A stretch of DNA of 6,950 nt from Proteobacteria bacterium UBA664 (GTDB lineage Bacteria; Pseudomonadota; Gammaproteobacteria; UBA7966), in the NCBI GenBank assembly GCA_002299125.1, contig DBNU01000245.1, forward strand, positions 1 through 6,950. The letters run 5' to 3'. The notes under the pieces are model-generated. The model saw only the letters and a list, made by a program, of their open reading frames with translations. It did no database searches and was not told the origin of the DNA. The translations under genes were made by a program, and so were the position numbers. Numbering within the stretch: position 1 is the first letter of the stretch; every line of letters begins with the position of its first letter. This document shows positions 1 through 5,554 of the stretch, in pieces.

Positions 1-2
1 AG

Positions 3-737
3 GAGACCCGCCTGCGCCGCTACGTGCACCTGGGCACCGGTAACTACCACGTGCGCACAGCACGCCTGTACACCGATTTCTCGCTGATGACCTGTGATCG
101 CGGCATCGGCGAGGACGTCCACCGCATCTTCCTGCAGCTCACCTCGGTGGGCCGCGCCGGCAAGCTCCGCAAGCTCCTGCAGTCGCCCTTCACCCTGCAC
201 CGCGGCCTGCTCGCGATGGTTGCGCGGGAGGCCGCCCATGCCAGGGCCGGGCGACCGGCGCGCATCATCGCCAAGATGAATGCGCTCATCGAGCCGCAGA
301 TGATCCAGGCGCTCTACGAGGCCTCTCAGGCCGGCGTGCAGATCGACCTGCTCGTGCGGGGCGTGTGCGCGCTGCGCCCGGGCGTGGCGGGCGTCTCGGA
401 GAACATCCGCGTGCGCTCGATCATCGGGCGCTTCCTCGAGCACGCGCGGGTGTTCTGGTTCGCCAATGAGGGCGACGAAGCCCTCTACCTCTCGAGTGCG
501 GACTGGATGGGGCGCAACTTCTTCAACCGGGTCGAGGCCTGTGCCCCGGTGGAGGATCGTCGCCTGCGCGCACGGGTGCTGAACGAATGTCTGATGGCCC
601 AGCTCGCCGACAACACGGCTGCCTGGCTGTTGCAGTCGGATGGCCGCTGGGAGCGTGTGCAGCCGGATGAAGGGATGTTGCCGCGCAATGCCCAGCGCGA
701 ACTGCTGGAGCTGCACTGCGACCTCCCCTGGCCCTGA
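3..737 (+). CDS. ppk1: Polyphosphate kinase 1, C-terminal third (5' end outside window)
   Basis: Polyphosphate kinase reversibly transfers the gamma phosphate of ATP onto growing inorganic polyphosphate. The reading frame is open from base 3 to the TGA at 735-737 and gives 244 residues; the family is about 690, so only the end of the protein is here. An internal GTG at 24 is not the start, because the homologous residues YVHLGTGNYH span it. Recognisable PPK1 signatures in order are HLGTGNYH (residues 9-16), ARLYTDFSLMT, NALIEPQMIQALYEASQAG, the invariant RPGVAG-SENIRVRSIIGRFLEHARV block, and YLSSADWM. By comparison with E. coli PPK, where His435 and His592 are catalytic, the His in FLEHARV (residue 147 of this fragment) is the second active-site His; the first lies upstream of the window. 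This is the phospholipase-D-like C1/C2 part. ppx, encoding the opposing hydrolase, lies convergently downstream. No obvious intrinsic terminator follows the stop. Identification is very secure. Confidence 0.96.
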   Translation, partial: ETRLRRYVHLGTGNYHVRTARLYTDFSLMTCDRGIGEDVHRIFLQLTSVGRAGKLRKLLQSPFTLHRGLLAMVAREAAHARAGRPARIIAKMNALIEPQMIQALYEASQAGVQIDLLVRGVCALRPGVAGVSENIRVRSIIGRFLEHARVFWFANEGDEALYLSSADWMGRNFFNRVEACAPVEDRRLRARVLNECLMAQLADNTAAWLLQSDGRWERVQPDEGMLPRNAQRELLELHCDLPWP

Positions 738-931
738 GGGCGACTGAAGACAGATCCACCACGCCCATCTCGCCTCGTGCAAACGGGCCGAGTCTTCGGA
801 CCCTTCCCCGGGGGGCTGTCTCCTCAGCACATATTTTTGCGCGACGACCACAATGCCCTGGAATCTTCCCGCACCTGTCCCATAAACGCGTAAACAGTCA
901 TCCGGGATCTGGTATTTAGCGAGGCAAAAAC
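738..931. other. Intergenic spacer between ppk1 and hicBA, likely holding the hicBA promoter
   Basis: This 194-base gap has no credible coding frame. The left part is GC-rich like ppk1. From about 825 rightwards it becomes AT-richer (an ATATTTTTG run at 831-839), so the composition change starts before hicB. Any hicBA promoter must lie here. AT-rich candidates exist (TATTTT near 833, CATAAA at 881-886, TATTTA at 913-918), but none has a convincing -35 partner at 16-18 bases, so I do not name one. Only small symmetric elements are visible: CCGA/TCGG around 788-800 and ATCC-G-GGAT around 899-908. No terminator with a T-tract follows ppk1. Confidence 0.45.
921..924 (+). promoter_or_regulatory. 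Shine-Dalgarno site of hicB
   Basis: GAGG ends 7 bases before the ATG at 932. The frame has a TAG stop at 917-919, so 932 is the only possible ATG start. The site therefore fixes the start of hicB. Confidence 0.7.
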
Positions 932-1141
932 ATGCAGCGGCACTTTACTCTGGAATACTGGATCGACGACGGTTGGTATGTCGGAAAATTGAAAGAGGTA
1001 CCTGGCGTATTCAGCCAAGGCGAGTCACTGGATGAATTGCAAGCCAATATTCAGGACGCCTATGCATTGATGACGGAAGAGAGCGGCGCGCCAGCTCATC
1101 CAGGATCGCAGACGAAAGAAATTGCCCTGGATGTGGCGTGA
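932..1141 (+). CDS. hicB: HicB-family antitoxin, short form
   Basis: HicB proteins bind and neutralise the HicA mRNA-cleaving toxin and usually repress their own operon. The 69-residue product shows the HicB-like core: a first strand QRHFTLEYWIDD, then GWYVGKLKEVPGVFSQGESLDEL (aromatic-YV, then EVPG, then a QGES turn into a helix), the helix LDELQANIQDAYALM, and a closing KEIALDV strand, as in other small HicB proteins. The start is fixed by an in-frame stop at 917 and a GAGG seven bases upstream. The product ends right after the partial RNase H-like fold and has no C-terminal ribbon-helix-helix or helix-turn-helix domain, which E. coli-type HicB carries. Autoregulation by direct DNA binding is therefore not evident. 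hicA follows with a 4-base overlap. Sampled 60-base rows are 47-50% G+C against about 73% in ppk1, which suggests horizontal acquisition. The order is antitoxin first, opposite to the E. coli hicA-hicB order. Confidence 0.88.
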   Translation: MQRHFTLEYWIDDGWYVGKLKEVPGVFSQGESLDELQANIQDAYALMTEESGAPAHPGSQTKEIALDVA

Positions 1142-1314
1142 AGCGTGGCGAATTCATCCGGGAGTTGGTGGCAGCAGGCTGCTATCTGAAGCGCCACGGC
1201 AAAAAGCACGATGTTTATGCTAATCCACGCACTGGCAAGCAAGCTCCTGTGCCTCGGCATTCAGAGTTGAAGGATAGTCTTTGCACGCTCATCAGGAAGC
1301 AAATGGGTATTTGA
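1138..1314 (+). CDS. hicA: HicA-family mRNA interferase toxin
   Basis: HicA is a small double-stranded-RNA-binding-fold ribonuclease that cleaves mRNA independently of translation until blocked by HicB. This 58-codon gene begins with GTG at 1138, overlapping the hicB stop (GTGA), and ends at the TGA at 1312-1314. The product starts MKRGEFIRELVAAGCYLKRH, continues GKKHDVYANPRTGKQAPVPR and ends HSELKDSLCTLIRKQMGI. This fits the family pattern: an N-terminal helix (MK-x-x-E-hydrophobic-I-R-x-L), a first strand, a His at the catalytic position followed by hydrophobic-Tyr, a P-V-P-R-H-S/x-E-L turn and a C-terminal helix ending near GI. His24 sits where families with GSHH have the catalytic His; the second His of that motif is Asp here. 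GTG is preferred because the family usually starts MK(R/S). There is no strong ribosome site, which is consistent with translational coupling to hicB. The gene is short enough to be missed by routine gene calling. Confidence 0.88.
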   Translation: MKRGEFIRELVAAGCYLKRHGKKHDVYANPRTGKQAPVPRHSELKDSLCTLIRKQMGI

Positions 1315-1477
1315 TGGACGAATAGGCAGCGCCAGGAGAAACCCACGTAGCATCCTTCCTGCTATCGGTTTGTGCCCGGGGGAACTCAGGTTCCTGGGCA
1401 GGGGGCCGGGGTGCGGGTCGCAACCTGCCATGCCTCTGCCCGCCCGCCGGGCTGCTGGTGCCTCTGCAGAGCCGGCA
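1315..1477. other. Spacer between convergent hicA and ppx, nothing coding
   Basis: These 163 bases separate the stop codons of hicA (+) and ppx (-). I see no gene. The G+C content returns to the high background by about 1371, which marks the right end of the low-GC hicBA island. The spacer contains an imperfect hairpin at 1373-1400 and a perfect 10-base palindrome CTCTGCAGAG at 1462-1471 just beyond the ppx stop. Confidence 0.5.
1373..1400. other. Imperfect hairpin between convergent genes
   Basis: TGCCC (1373-1377) pairs with GGGCA (1396-1400), and GGAAC (1381-1385) pairs with GTTCC (1390-1394) around a TCAG loop. The two stems are separated by an asymmetric bulge (GGG against T). It lies where both hicBA and ppx transcripts should end. 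Neither strand has a T-tract after it, so it is not a standard intrinsic terminator; it could be a weak bidirectional end or an mRNA 3' stabiliser. Confidence 0.35.
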
Positions 1478-3043
1478 TCAGCCCACCGTGCCGCTGACCC
1501 GTTCGCCACAGCGCAGTCGCAGATCGGCGTCACGCACGCGCTCGGATTCCTCGCTGAGGTCCATGGCCGTCAGCGGGTGAATCGTGAGCCATCCCGGCGG
1601 AAATTCGATCCGTAGCTGATCCTCTCCAGCCTGGACCGTGAGTGGCGGCAGCGGCTGTTCGGAGCGCGAGCGGTGCAGCAGCACGGCGAGCCGGAGCAGC
1701 ACGGACAGCGCCCGTGCCGTGCGTCGCTGCCCCAGGAACAGTTCGCGTCGGTCGTCCTCGGGGTAGCGGCGCCGATGGGCGCGCACCAGAAAGGCGAGCA
1801 GTCGCTGCTCACCACGGGCGAAGCCCGGCATGTCCATGTGCTTCAGCAGGTAACCGCCGTGCTTGTGGTACTGGTTGTGCGCGATGGCGAGGCCGATCTC
1901 GTGCAGACGCGCGGCCCATTCGAGCACCCGTCGCGCCGGACCGTCGAGTTGCCAGTCGCTGGCCACGGCGTCGAAGAGTTGCGTGGCCGTGGCCGCCACG
2001 CGCGTGGCGTGCGTCACATCGACCCGGAAGCGCTGCATGAGATGGGCGACGGTGCGTTCGCGCACGTCCTCGGTCTCCGCCCGGCCGACGAGGTCGTAGA
2101 GCAAACCTTCGCGAAGCGCCCACTCGGAAACCTGCAAGTGTTCGAGCCCAAGTGCCTCGAAACAGGCCTCGAGGATGGCGAAGCCACCGGCAAAGACCGG
2201 CACCCGATCCGGTTGCAGGCCGGGCAGGGTCTCCACGTCCACGCGGCCTCGTTCGAGCAGAGCACGCCGGATGCGGGCCAGGCCGTCCCGGACGATGTAG
2301 TCCTGTGCCCGACATCCCAGACCCTGGCTCACGTCGCGTACCGCCTGGATGGTGCCGGAGGAACCGATGGACGCACCCCAGCCGGCGCCGCGGAACAGGC
2401 TCTGTACCGGTTCCAGTTCCTGCAGGGCGGCCAGGCGCGCTGCTTCCAGGCGATCGATGGTGACGAGCCCATCGCCGAAGTGGCGGACGGTGAAGTTCAC
2501 GCAGCCCATGTGCAGGCTCTCCAGCACCTCGGGCTCGAAGTGCGAGCCGACGATGATCTCGGTGCTGCCACCGCCGATGTCGAGGACCAGGCGGCGGTGG
2601 TGGTCATCCTGCAGGTCGTGTGCGACTCCCAGATAGATGAGTCGCGCCTCTTCACGCCCGGCGATGACGTCGATGGAGTGCCCCAGCGCCTCTTCGGCCA
2701 GCGCCAGCACGGTGTCGGCGTTCTTCGCCTGCCGCAGGGCATTGGTGCCGGCGACCCGGATACGTTCCGGCGGGATACCGCGCAGGCGCTGGCGGAAGCG
2801 CTGCAGGCAGGCCAGCGCACGCTCGAGTGCGGCACCGGTGAGGCGCCCGCGCTGATCGAGGCCACTGGCCAACCGCACCGGATCCTTGATGCGATCCACC
2901 GTGGTGAGGCGGCCGCCCTCCAGGTGGGCCACCAGCAGATGGAAGCTGTTGGAGCCGAGGTCGACCGCGGCGTAGTGTGGGGCCGAGTCGGCGGTGGATT
3001 CGGCGATGGTGCCGGCCGGACTGGAGGGCGCGGGCTGCTGCAT
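1478..3043 (-). CDS. ppx: Exopolyphosphatase (Ppx/GppA family, Ppx type)
   Basis: Ppx releases orthophosphate processively from the ends of polyphosphate and is the cytoplasmic counterpart of PPK. From the ATG at 3043 the product has 521 residues, close to the roughly 510 of E. coli PPX. The ASKHA phosphate loops are AAVDLGSNSFHLL (DLGSNS at 28-33) and LVLDIGGGSTE (residues 153-162). Between them lie GTNALRQAKN and REEARLI, whose Glu131/132 covers the catalytic Glu of E. coli PPX. MGCVNFT and SSGTIQA follow. The C-terminal half carries the HD-like segment RLHEIGLAIAHNQYHKHGGY and the DMPGF motif found in E. coli PPX. Because this long C-terminal half is present, Ppx is favoured over a short actinobacterial-type paralogue. 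GppA (pppGpp phosphatase) activity cannot be excluded from sequence. The open frame extends to 3175, but that extension would overlap the divergent rhodanese gene and has no family similarity; 3043 leaves 24 residues before VDLGSNS. The gene is convergent with ppk1. Confidence 0.94.
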   Translation of the reverse strand: MQQPAPSSPAGTIAESTADSAPHYAAVDLGSNSFHLLVAHLEGGRLTTVDRIKDPVRLASGLDQRGRLTGAALERALACLQRFRQRLRGIPPERIRVAGTNALRQAKNADTVLALAEEALGHSIDVIAGREEARLIYLGVAHDLQDDHHRRLVLDIGGGSTEIIVGSHFEPEVLESLHMGCVNFTVRHFGDGLVTIDRLEAARLAALQELEPVQSLFRGAGWGASIGSSGTIQAVRDVSQGLGCRAQDYIVRDGLARIRRALLERGRVDVETLPGLQPDRVPVFAGGFAILEACFEALGLEHLQVSEWALREGLLYDLVGRAETEDVRERTVAHLMQRFRVDVTHATRVAATATQLFDAVASDWQLDGPARRVLEWAARLHEIGLAIAHNQYHKHGGYLLKHMDMPGFARGEQRLLAFLVRAHRRRYPEDDRRELFLGQRRTARALSVLLRLAVLLHRSRSEQPLPPLTVQAGEDQLRIEFPPGWLTIHPLTAMDLSEESERVRDADLRLRCGERVSGTVG

Positions 3044-3104
3044 GCGCGGTAGTATGCCGGCAACCGCTGCACGAGCGTTCGTTCCGCAACCAGAGGGATC
3101 CCAC
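3044..3104. promoter_or_regulatory. Divergent promoter region between ppx and the rhodanese gene
   Basis: Only 61 bases separate the two start codons, so both promoters must lie here or inside the coding regions. Overlapping -10-like hexamers face opposite ways: TAGTAT on + at 3050-3055 and CATACT on - (3056-3051), each matching TATAAT at four of six positions. Neither has a good -35 hexamer. If the minus-strand hexamer is used, ppx transcription would begin almost at its ATG, giving a leaderless or very short leader; no Shine-Dalgarno site is visible before that ATG. These boxes are weak and unproven. Confidence 0.3.
3092..3097 (+). promoter_or_regulatory. Shine-Dalgarno site of the rhodanese gene
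   Basis: AGAGGG ends 7 bases before the ATG at 3105 and supports that start over an upstream in-frame ATG at 2994, which lies inside ppx on the other strand. Confidence 0.65.
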
Positions 3105-3518
3105 ATGACCATCATCCGCCTCGATCCGGGCGCTGCCCAGGCGCGCCTCAGCGACGACGAACGCGCCGTCCTCATCGATGTCCGTTCGCGCGTCGAGCAC
3201 GAGTTCGTGGGCCACCCACCGGGAGCGCTGCATGTGGCCTGGAGCGAATGGCCAGACTGGCGACCCTTCCCGGATTTCGCCGCGCGCGTGCGCGCCGCGC
3301 TTGGCGCACAGGGTCATGCCGAACCGGAGACCTTGCCGGTGTTTTTGCTCTGCCGCAGCGGTGGGCGATCACTCGCGGCCGCCGAGGCCCTGGTGGCCGC
3401 TGGCTTCGTCAGCGTGCACAACATCGAGGAGGGTTTCGAGGGCGCAAGGGACGCCGAGGGACATCGCAACACCCTCGACGGTTGGCGTGCCCGCGGGCTG
3501 CCCTGGGTCCAGACCTGA
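3105..3518 (+). CDS. Single-domain rhodanese-like sulfurtransferase
   Basis: Rhodaneses move sulfane sulfur from donors such as thiosulfate or persulfides to thiol or cyanide acceptors through a cysteine persulfide. The 137-residue product is one rhodanese domain. It has an N-terminal strand into VLIDVRSRVEHEFVGHPPGA (residues 22-41, the CH2A-type DVR...E...GHxPGA motif) and the active-site loop CRSGGRS with Cys83 as the predicted persulfide carrier. The C-terminal AAEALVAAGFVSVHNIEEGFEG matches the usual A-x-x-L...G-F-x-x-V-x-N/x-GG/GF region. The six-residue loop after Cys begins with Arg and fits a sulfurtransferase better than a Cdc25-like phosphatase. There is no signal peptide or membrane segment, so it should be cytoplasmic. 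A Shine-Dalgarno site (3092-3097) fixes the start. The TGA at 3516-3518 shares its last base with the ATG of the following ggt gene, so the two are probably co-translated. The physiological sulfur donor cannot be told from sequence. Confidence 0.9.
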   Translation: MTIIRLDPGAAQARLSDDERAVLIDVRSRVEHEFVGHPPGALHVAWSEWPDWRPFPDFAARVRAALGAQGHAEPETLPVFLLCRSGGRSLAAAEALVAAGFVSVHNIEEGFEGARDAEGHRNTLDGWRARGLPWVQT

Positions 3519-5554
3519 TGCCGATGCAGTGTGGGCGAGGTGGGGCGGGGTTGCCGCGCTCAGGGCTGGAGCCAGTCCCTGCCCCTGTCGCCCCGGGGCG
3601 GAAAGCCCGCCGCGGTGGCTGGCTTCGGCGCTGCGCGGCCCTGCTCCTGCTGCTCCCGCAGGCGGGTCCACCCGTGCTGGCGGAGGGCCCCGCCGGGGGC
3701 GTTCTGACCGGGCCGCAGCCAACGGCAGCGCCAGCCTTCCACCCGCCTGACCTCGCCGGGATCGCGCTGCCTCCACTCGCACCGCAACCGCCCGCGGCCG
3801 CCATCGCAAGTGCACATCCGGCCGCTACGGCGGCCGGTCACGCCATGCTGGCCGCAGGTGGCAACGCCTTCGATGCAGCGATTGCCGTGGCGGCCGCTCT
3901 GGCGGTAGTGGAACCAGCCAGCTCCGGCCTCGGCGGCGGCGGCTTCTTCCTGGTGCACCGCGCCGCCGATGGCTGGGAGGGCATGCTCGATGCCCGCGAG
4001 ACCGCCCCCGGGGCCGCGCTGCGCGACATGTATCTCGGCCCCGATGGCGAGGCCATCGCCGCCCTCTCGCGTGATGGCGCGCTCGCCGCCGCCATCCCCG
4101 GACTGCCGGATGGGCTCGCGCGGCTGGCGACGGATCTGGGCCGCTTGCCGCTGGCCGTGAGTCTCGCCCCCGCCATCCGGTTGGCGGAGGAAGGCTTTGC
4201 CGTCACCGCCCGCACGGCGAAGATGGCAGCTTATCGGCACGCGGCGCTGGCCCGCTCCGAGGCGGCCGCTGCCCTGTTTCTGCCCGGGGGCGAACTGCCG
4301 GTGCAGGGTGCCATCCTGCGTCAGCCCGACCTTGCCGCCACCCTGCGCGCCCTCGCCAGTGAGGGCGCGCAGGGCTTCTATGCGGGATCCGTCGCCGAGA
4401 GACTCGTGGCCGGTGTGCGTGCGGCCGGCGGGATCTGGACGCAGGACGATCTGGTTGGTTATCGAAGCCTGTGGCGACGCCCGGTGGTGGGTAGCCACCG
4501 GGGTGTCAGGGTGGTGTCGGCCCCGCTGCCTTCCTCCGGCGGCATCGTGCTCATCCAGGCGCTCAATATCCTCGAGGCCGAGCCCCTGCCGCCGCACGGC
4601 TCCGTGGAACGGGTGCATCGGGTGACCGAGGCCCTGCGCCGCGCCTATCGGGAGCGTGCGGCCTGGCTCGGCGACCCCGATTTCGTCCAGGCCCCGGTCG
4701 CGCGGTTGCTCGACAAGGACTTCGCGGCAGCCCTCGCGGCAGGCATCGAAGCGGGTCGCGCCACCCCCTCTTCTGAACTGCCGCCCCTGCCACAGGCCAG
4801 CGACGGCTACCCCAACACCACGCACTTCTCGGTGCTGGATCAGACCGGCAACCGCGTCGCCGCCACGCTCAGCATCAATCTGCCCTTCGGCAGCGCCTTC
4901 GTGCCGCCCGGCACCGGCGTGCTGCTGAACGACGAAATGGACGATTTCGCCGTCCGGCCCTTGACGCCCAATGCCTATGGTCTGGTGGGCGTGGACGCCA
5001 ATGCCATCGCGCCGGGCAAGCGGCCCCTCTCCAGCATGACACCGACCTTCCTCGAGGCCCCCGGCCGGGTCGGCATCCTCGGCACCCCCGGCGGCAGCCG
5101 CATCATCAGCATGGTGCTGCTCGGCACCCTCGCCTTCCTGGATGGGACCGGCCCCGAGGAGTGGGTCGCACGGCCACGCTTCCACCACCAGTACCTGCCG
5201 GATCGGCTGTTCTTCGAAGCGGCCGCCTTCGACGAGGCCGCCCGCGAGGCATTGGCGCGCCTCGGTCATGATCTCGAGCAGAGCGGCCGCGACTACGGCG
5301 ACATGCACGCCGTGCTGTGGCGGGTGGCGGAGGGCACGGTGGAGGCGGCCAGCGATCCGCGCGGCGAAGGCGAGGCGAAGGTGACGACCGTCAGCCCCGA
5401 ACGTCCCCCCTTGAGTGCCGCCCCCGGACGAGCAGGCCTCCGGCGAGCAGGCCTCCGGCGAGCAGGCCCCGAACGAGCAGGTGGACCCCGAACCCGGCCA
5501 GTACCCAGAGCGGCAGGGCCGGGACCTCGCGCGGCGGTGGCTGGCCGGCGCTGA
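3518..5554 (+). CDS. ggt: Gamma-glutamyltransferase (gamma-glutamyltranspeptidase), exported
   Basis: GGT cleaves the gamma-glutamyl bond of glutathione and transfers the glutamyl group to water or amino acids, in the periplasm. From the ATG at 3518 the product has 678 residues. Residues 1-55 form a long basic N-region plus hydrophobic core (RKARRGGWLRR, then ALLLLLP) with a signal-peptidase-like VLA site. A Pro/Ala-rich linker to about residue 95 follows, then the Ntn-hydrolase fold. Catalytic features match E. coli GGT: DARETAP with Arg160 (glutamyl-carboxylate binding), the autoprocessing site PN-TTHFSV with nucleophile Thr434, NDEMDDF (474-477 for MDDF), RPLSSMTPT (Ser505-Ser506), and GTPGGSR (oxyanion Gly525-Gly526). 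The lid-loop segment after MDDF is present. Predicted large subunit is about 56-433, small subunit 434 onward. The usual C-terminus would lie near ASDPRGEGEA; about 50 further Arg/Pro/Gly-rich residues follow because no stop occurs until 5552. The start is not certain: ATG 3518 has no Shine-Dalgarno and relies on coupling, whereas TTG 3551 follows a purine-rich stretch (about 3537-3550). Confidence 0.93.
   Translation: MPMQCGRGGAGLPRSGLEPVPAPVAPGRKARRGGWLRRCAALLLLLPQAGPPVLAEGPAGGVLTGPQPTAAPAFHPPDLAGIALPPLAPQPPAAAIASAHPAATAAGHAMLAAGGNAFDAAIAVAAALAVVEPASSGLGGGGFFLVHRAADGWEGMLDARETAPGAALRDMYLGPDGEAIAALSRDGALAAAIPGLPDGLARLATDLGRLPLAVSLAPAIRLAEEGFAVTARTAKMAAYRHAALARSEAAAALFLPGGELPVQGAILRQPDLAATLRALASEGAQGFYAGSVAERLVAGVRAAGGIWTQDDLVGYRSLWRRPVVGSHRGVRVVSAPLPSSGGIVLIQALNILEAEPLPPHGSVERVHRVTEALRRAYRERAAWLGDPDFVQAPVARLLDKDFAAALAAGIEAGRATPSSELPPLPQASDGYPNTTHFSVLDQTGNRVAATLSINLPFGSAFVPPGTGVLLNDEMDDFAVRPLTPNAYGLVGVDANAIAPGKRPLSSMTPTFLEAPGRVGILGTPGGSRIISMVLLGTLAFLDGTGPEEWVARPRFHHQYLPDRLFFEAAAFDEAAREALARLGHDLEQSGRDYGDMHAVLWRVAEGTVEAASDPRGEGEAKVTTVSPERPPLSAAPGRAGLRRAGLRRAGPERAGGPRTRPVPRAAGPGPRAAVAGRR

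Noticed and set aside
785..820. Possible ppk1 terminator (CCGA/TCGG pair and CCCCGGGG palindrome)
   Set aside because: The stems are only four bases and no T-tract follows, so it is not distinguishable from background in GC-rich DNA.
886..908. Small symmetric elements (ACGCGT; ATCC-G-GGAT) as a HicBA operator
   Set aside because: Both are too short to stand out, and this HicB has no visible DNA-binding domain. I could not show a repeated operator-like motif.
1462..1471. Perfect palindrome CTCTGCAGAG just downstream of the ppx stop
   Set aside because: Ten-base palindromes are not rare at this scale, it has no loop for a hairpin and no T-tract. It is recorded only as part of the spacer.
738..1477. 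Target-site duplications or terminal inverted repeats flanking the hicBA island
   Set aside because: I compared the ends by eye and found no matching direct or inverted repeat of useful length. There is also no integrase or transposase, so no specific mobile element is claimed.
1673..3052. Long plus-strand open frame of 459 codons antisense to ppx
   Set aside because: Its translation shows no domain pattern, while the opposite strand is an unmistakable Ppx with catalytic motifs. Long antisense frames are expected in GC-rich genes.
3044..3175. Extended N-terminus of ppx from an upstream in-frame start at 3175
   Set aside because: The extra 44 residues are Arg/Ser-rich without family counterpart and would run antisense through the rhodanese start and its Shine-Dalgarno site.
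3560..5308. Minus-strand open frame of 582 codons antisense to ggt
   Set aside because: The product is Gly/Arg/His-rich low-complexity text with no recognisable fold, and ggt on the plus strand carries every family motif. It is a shadow frame.
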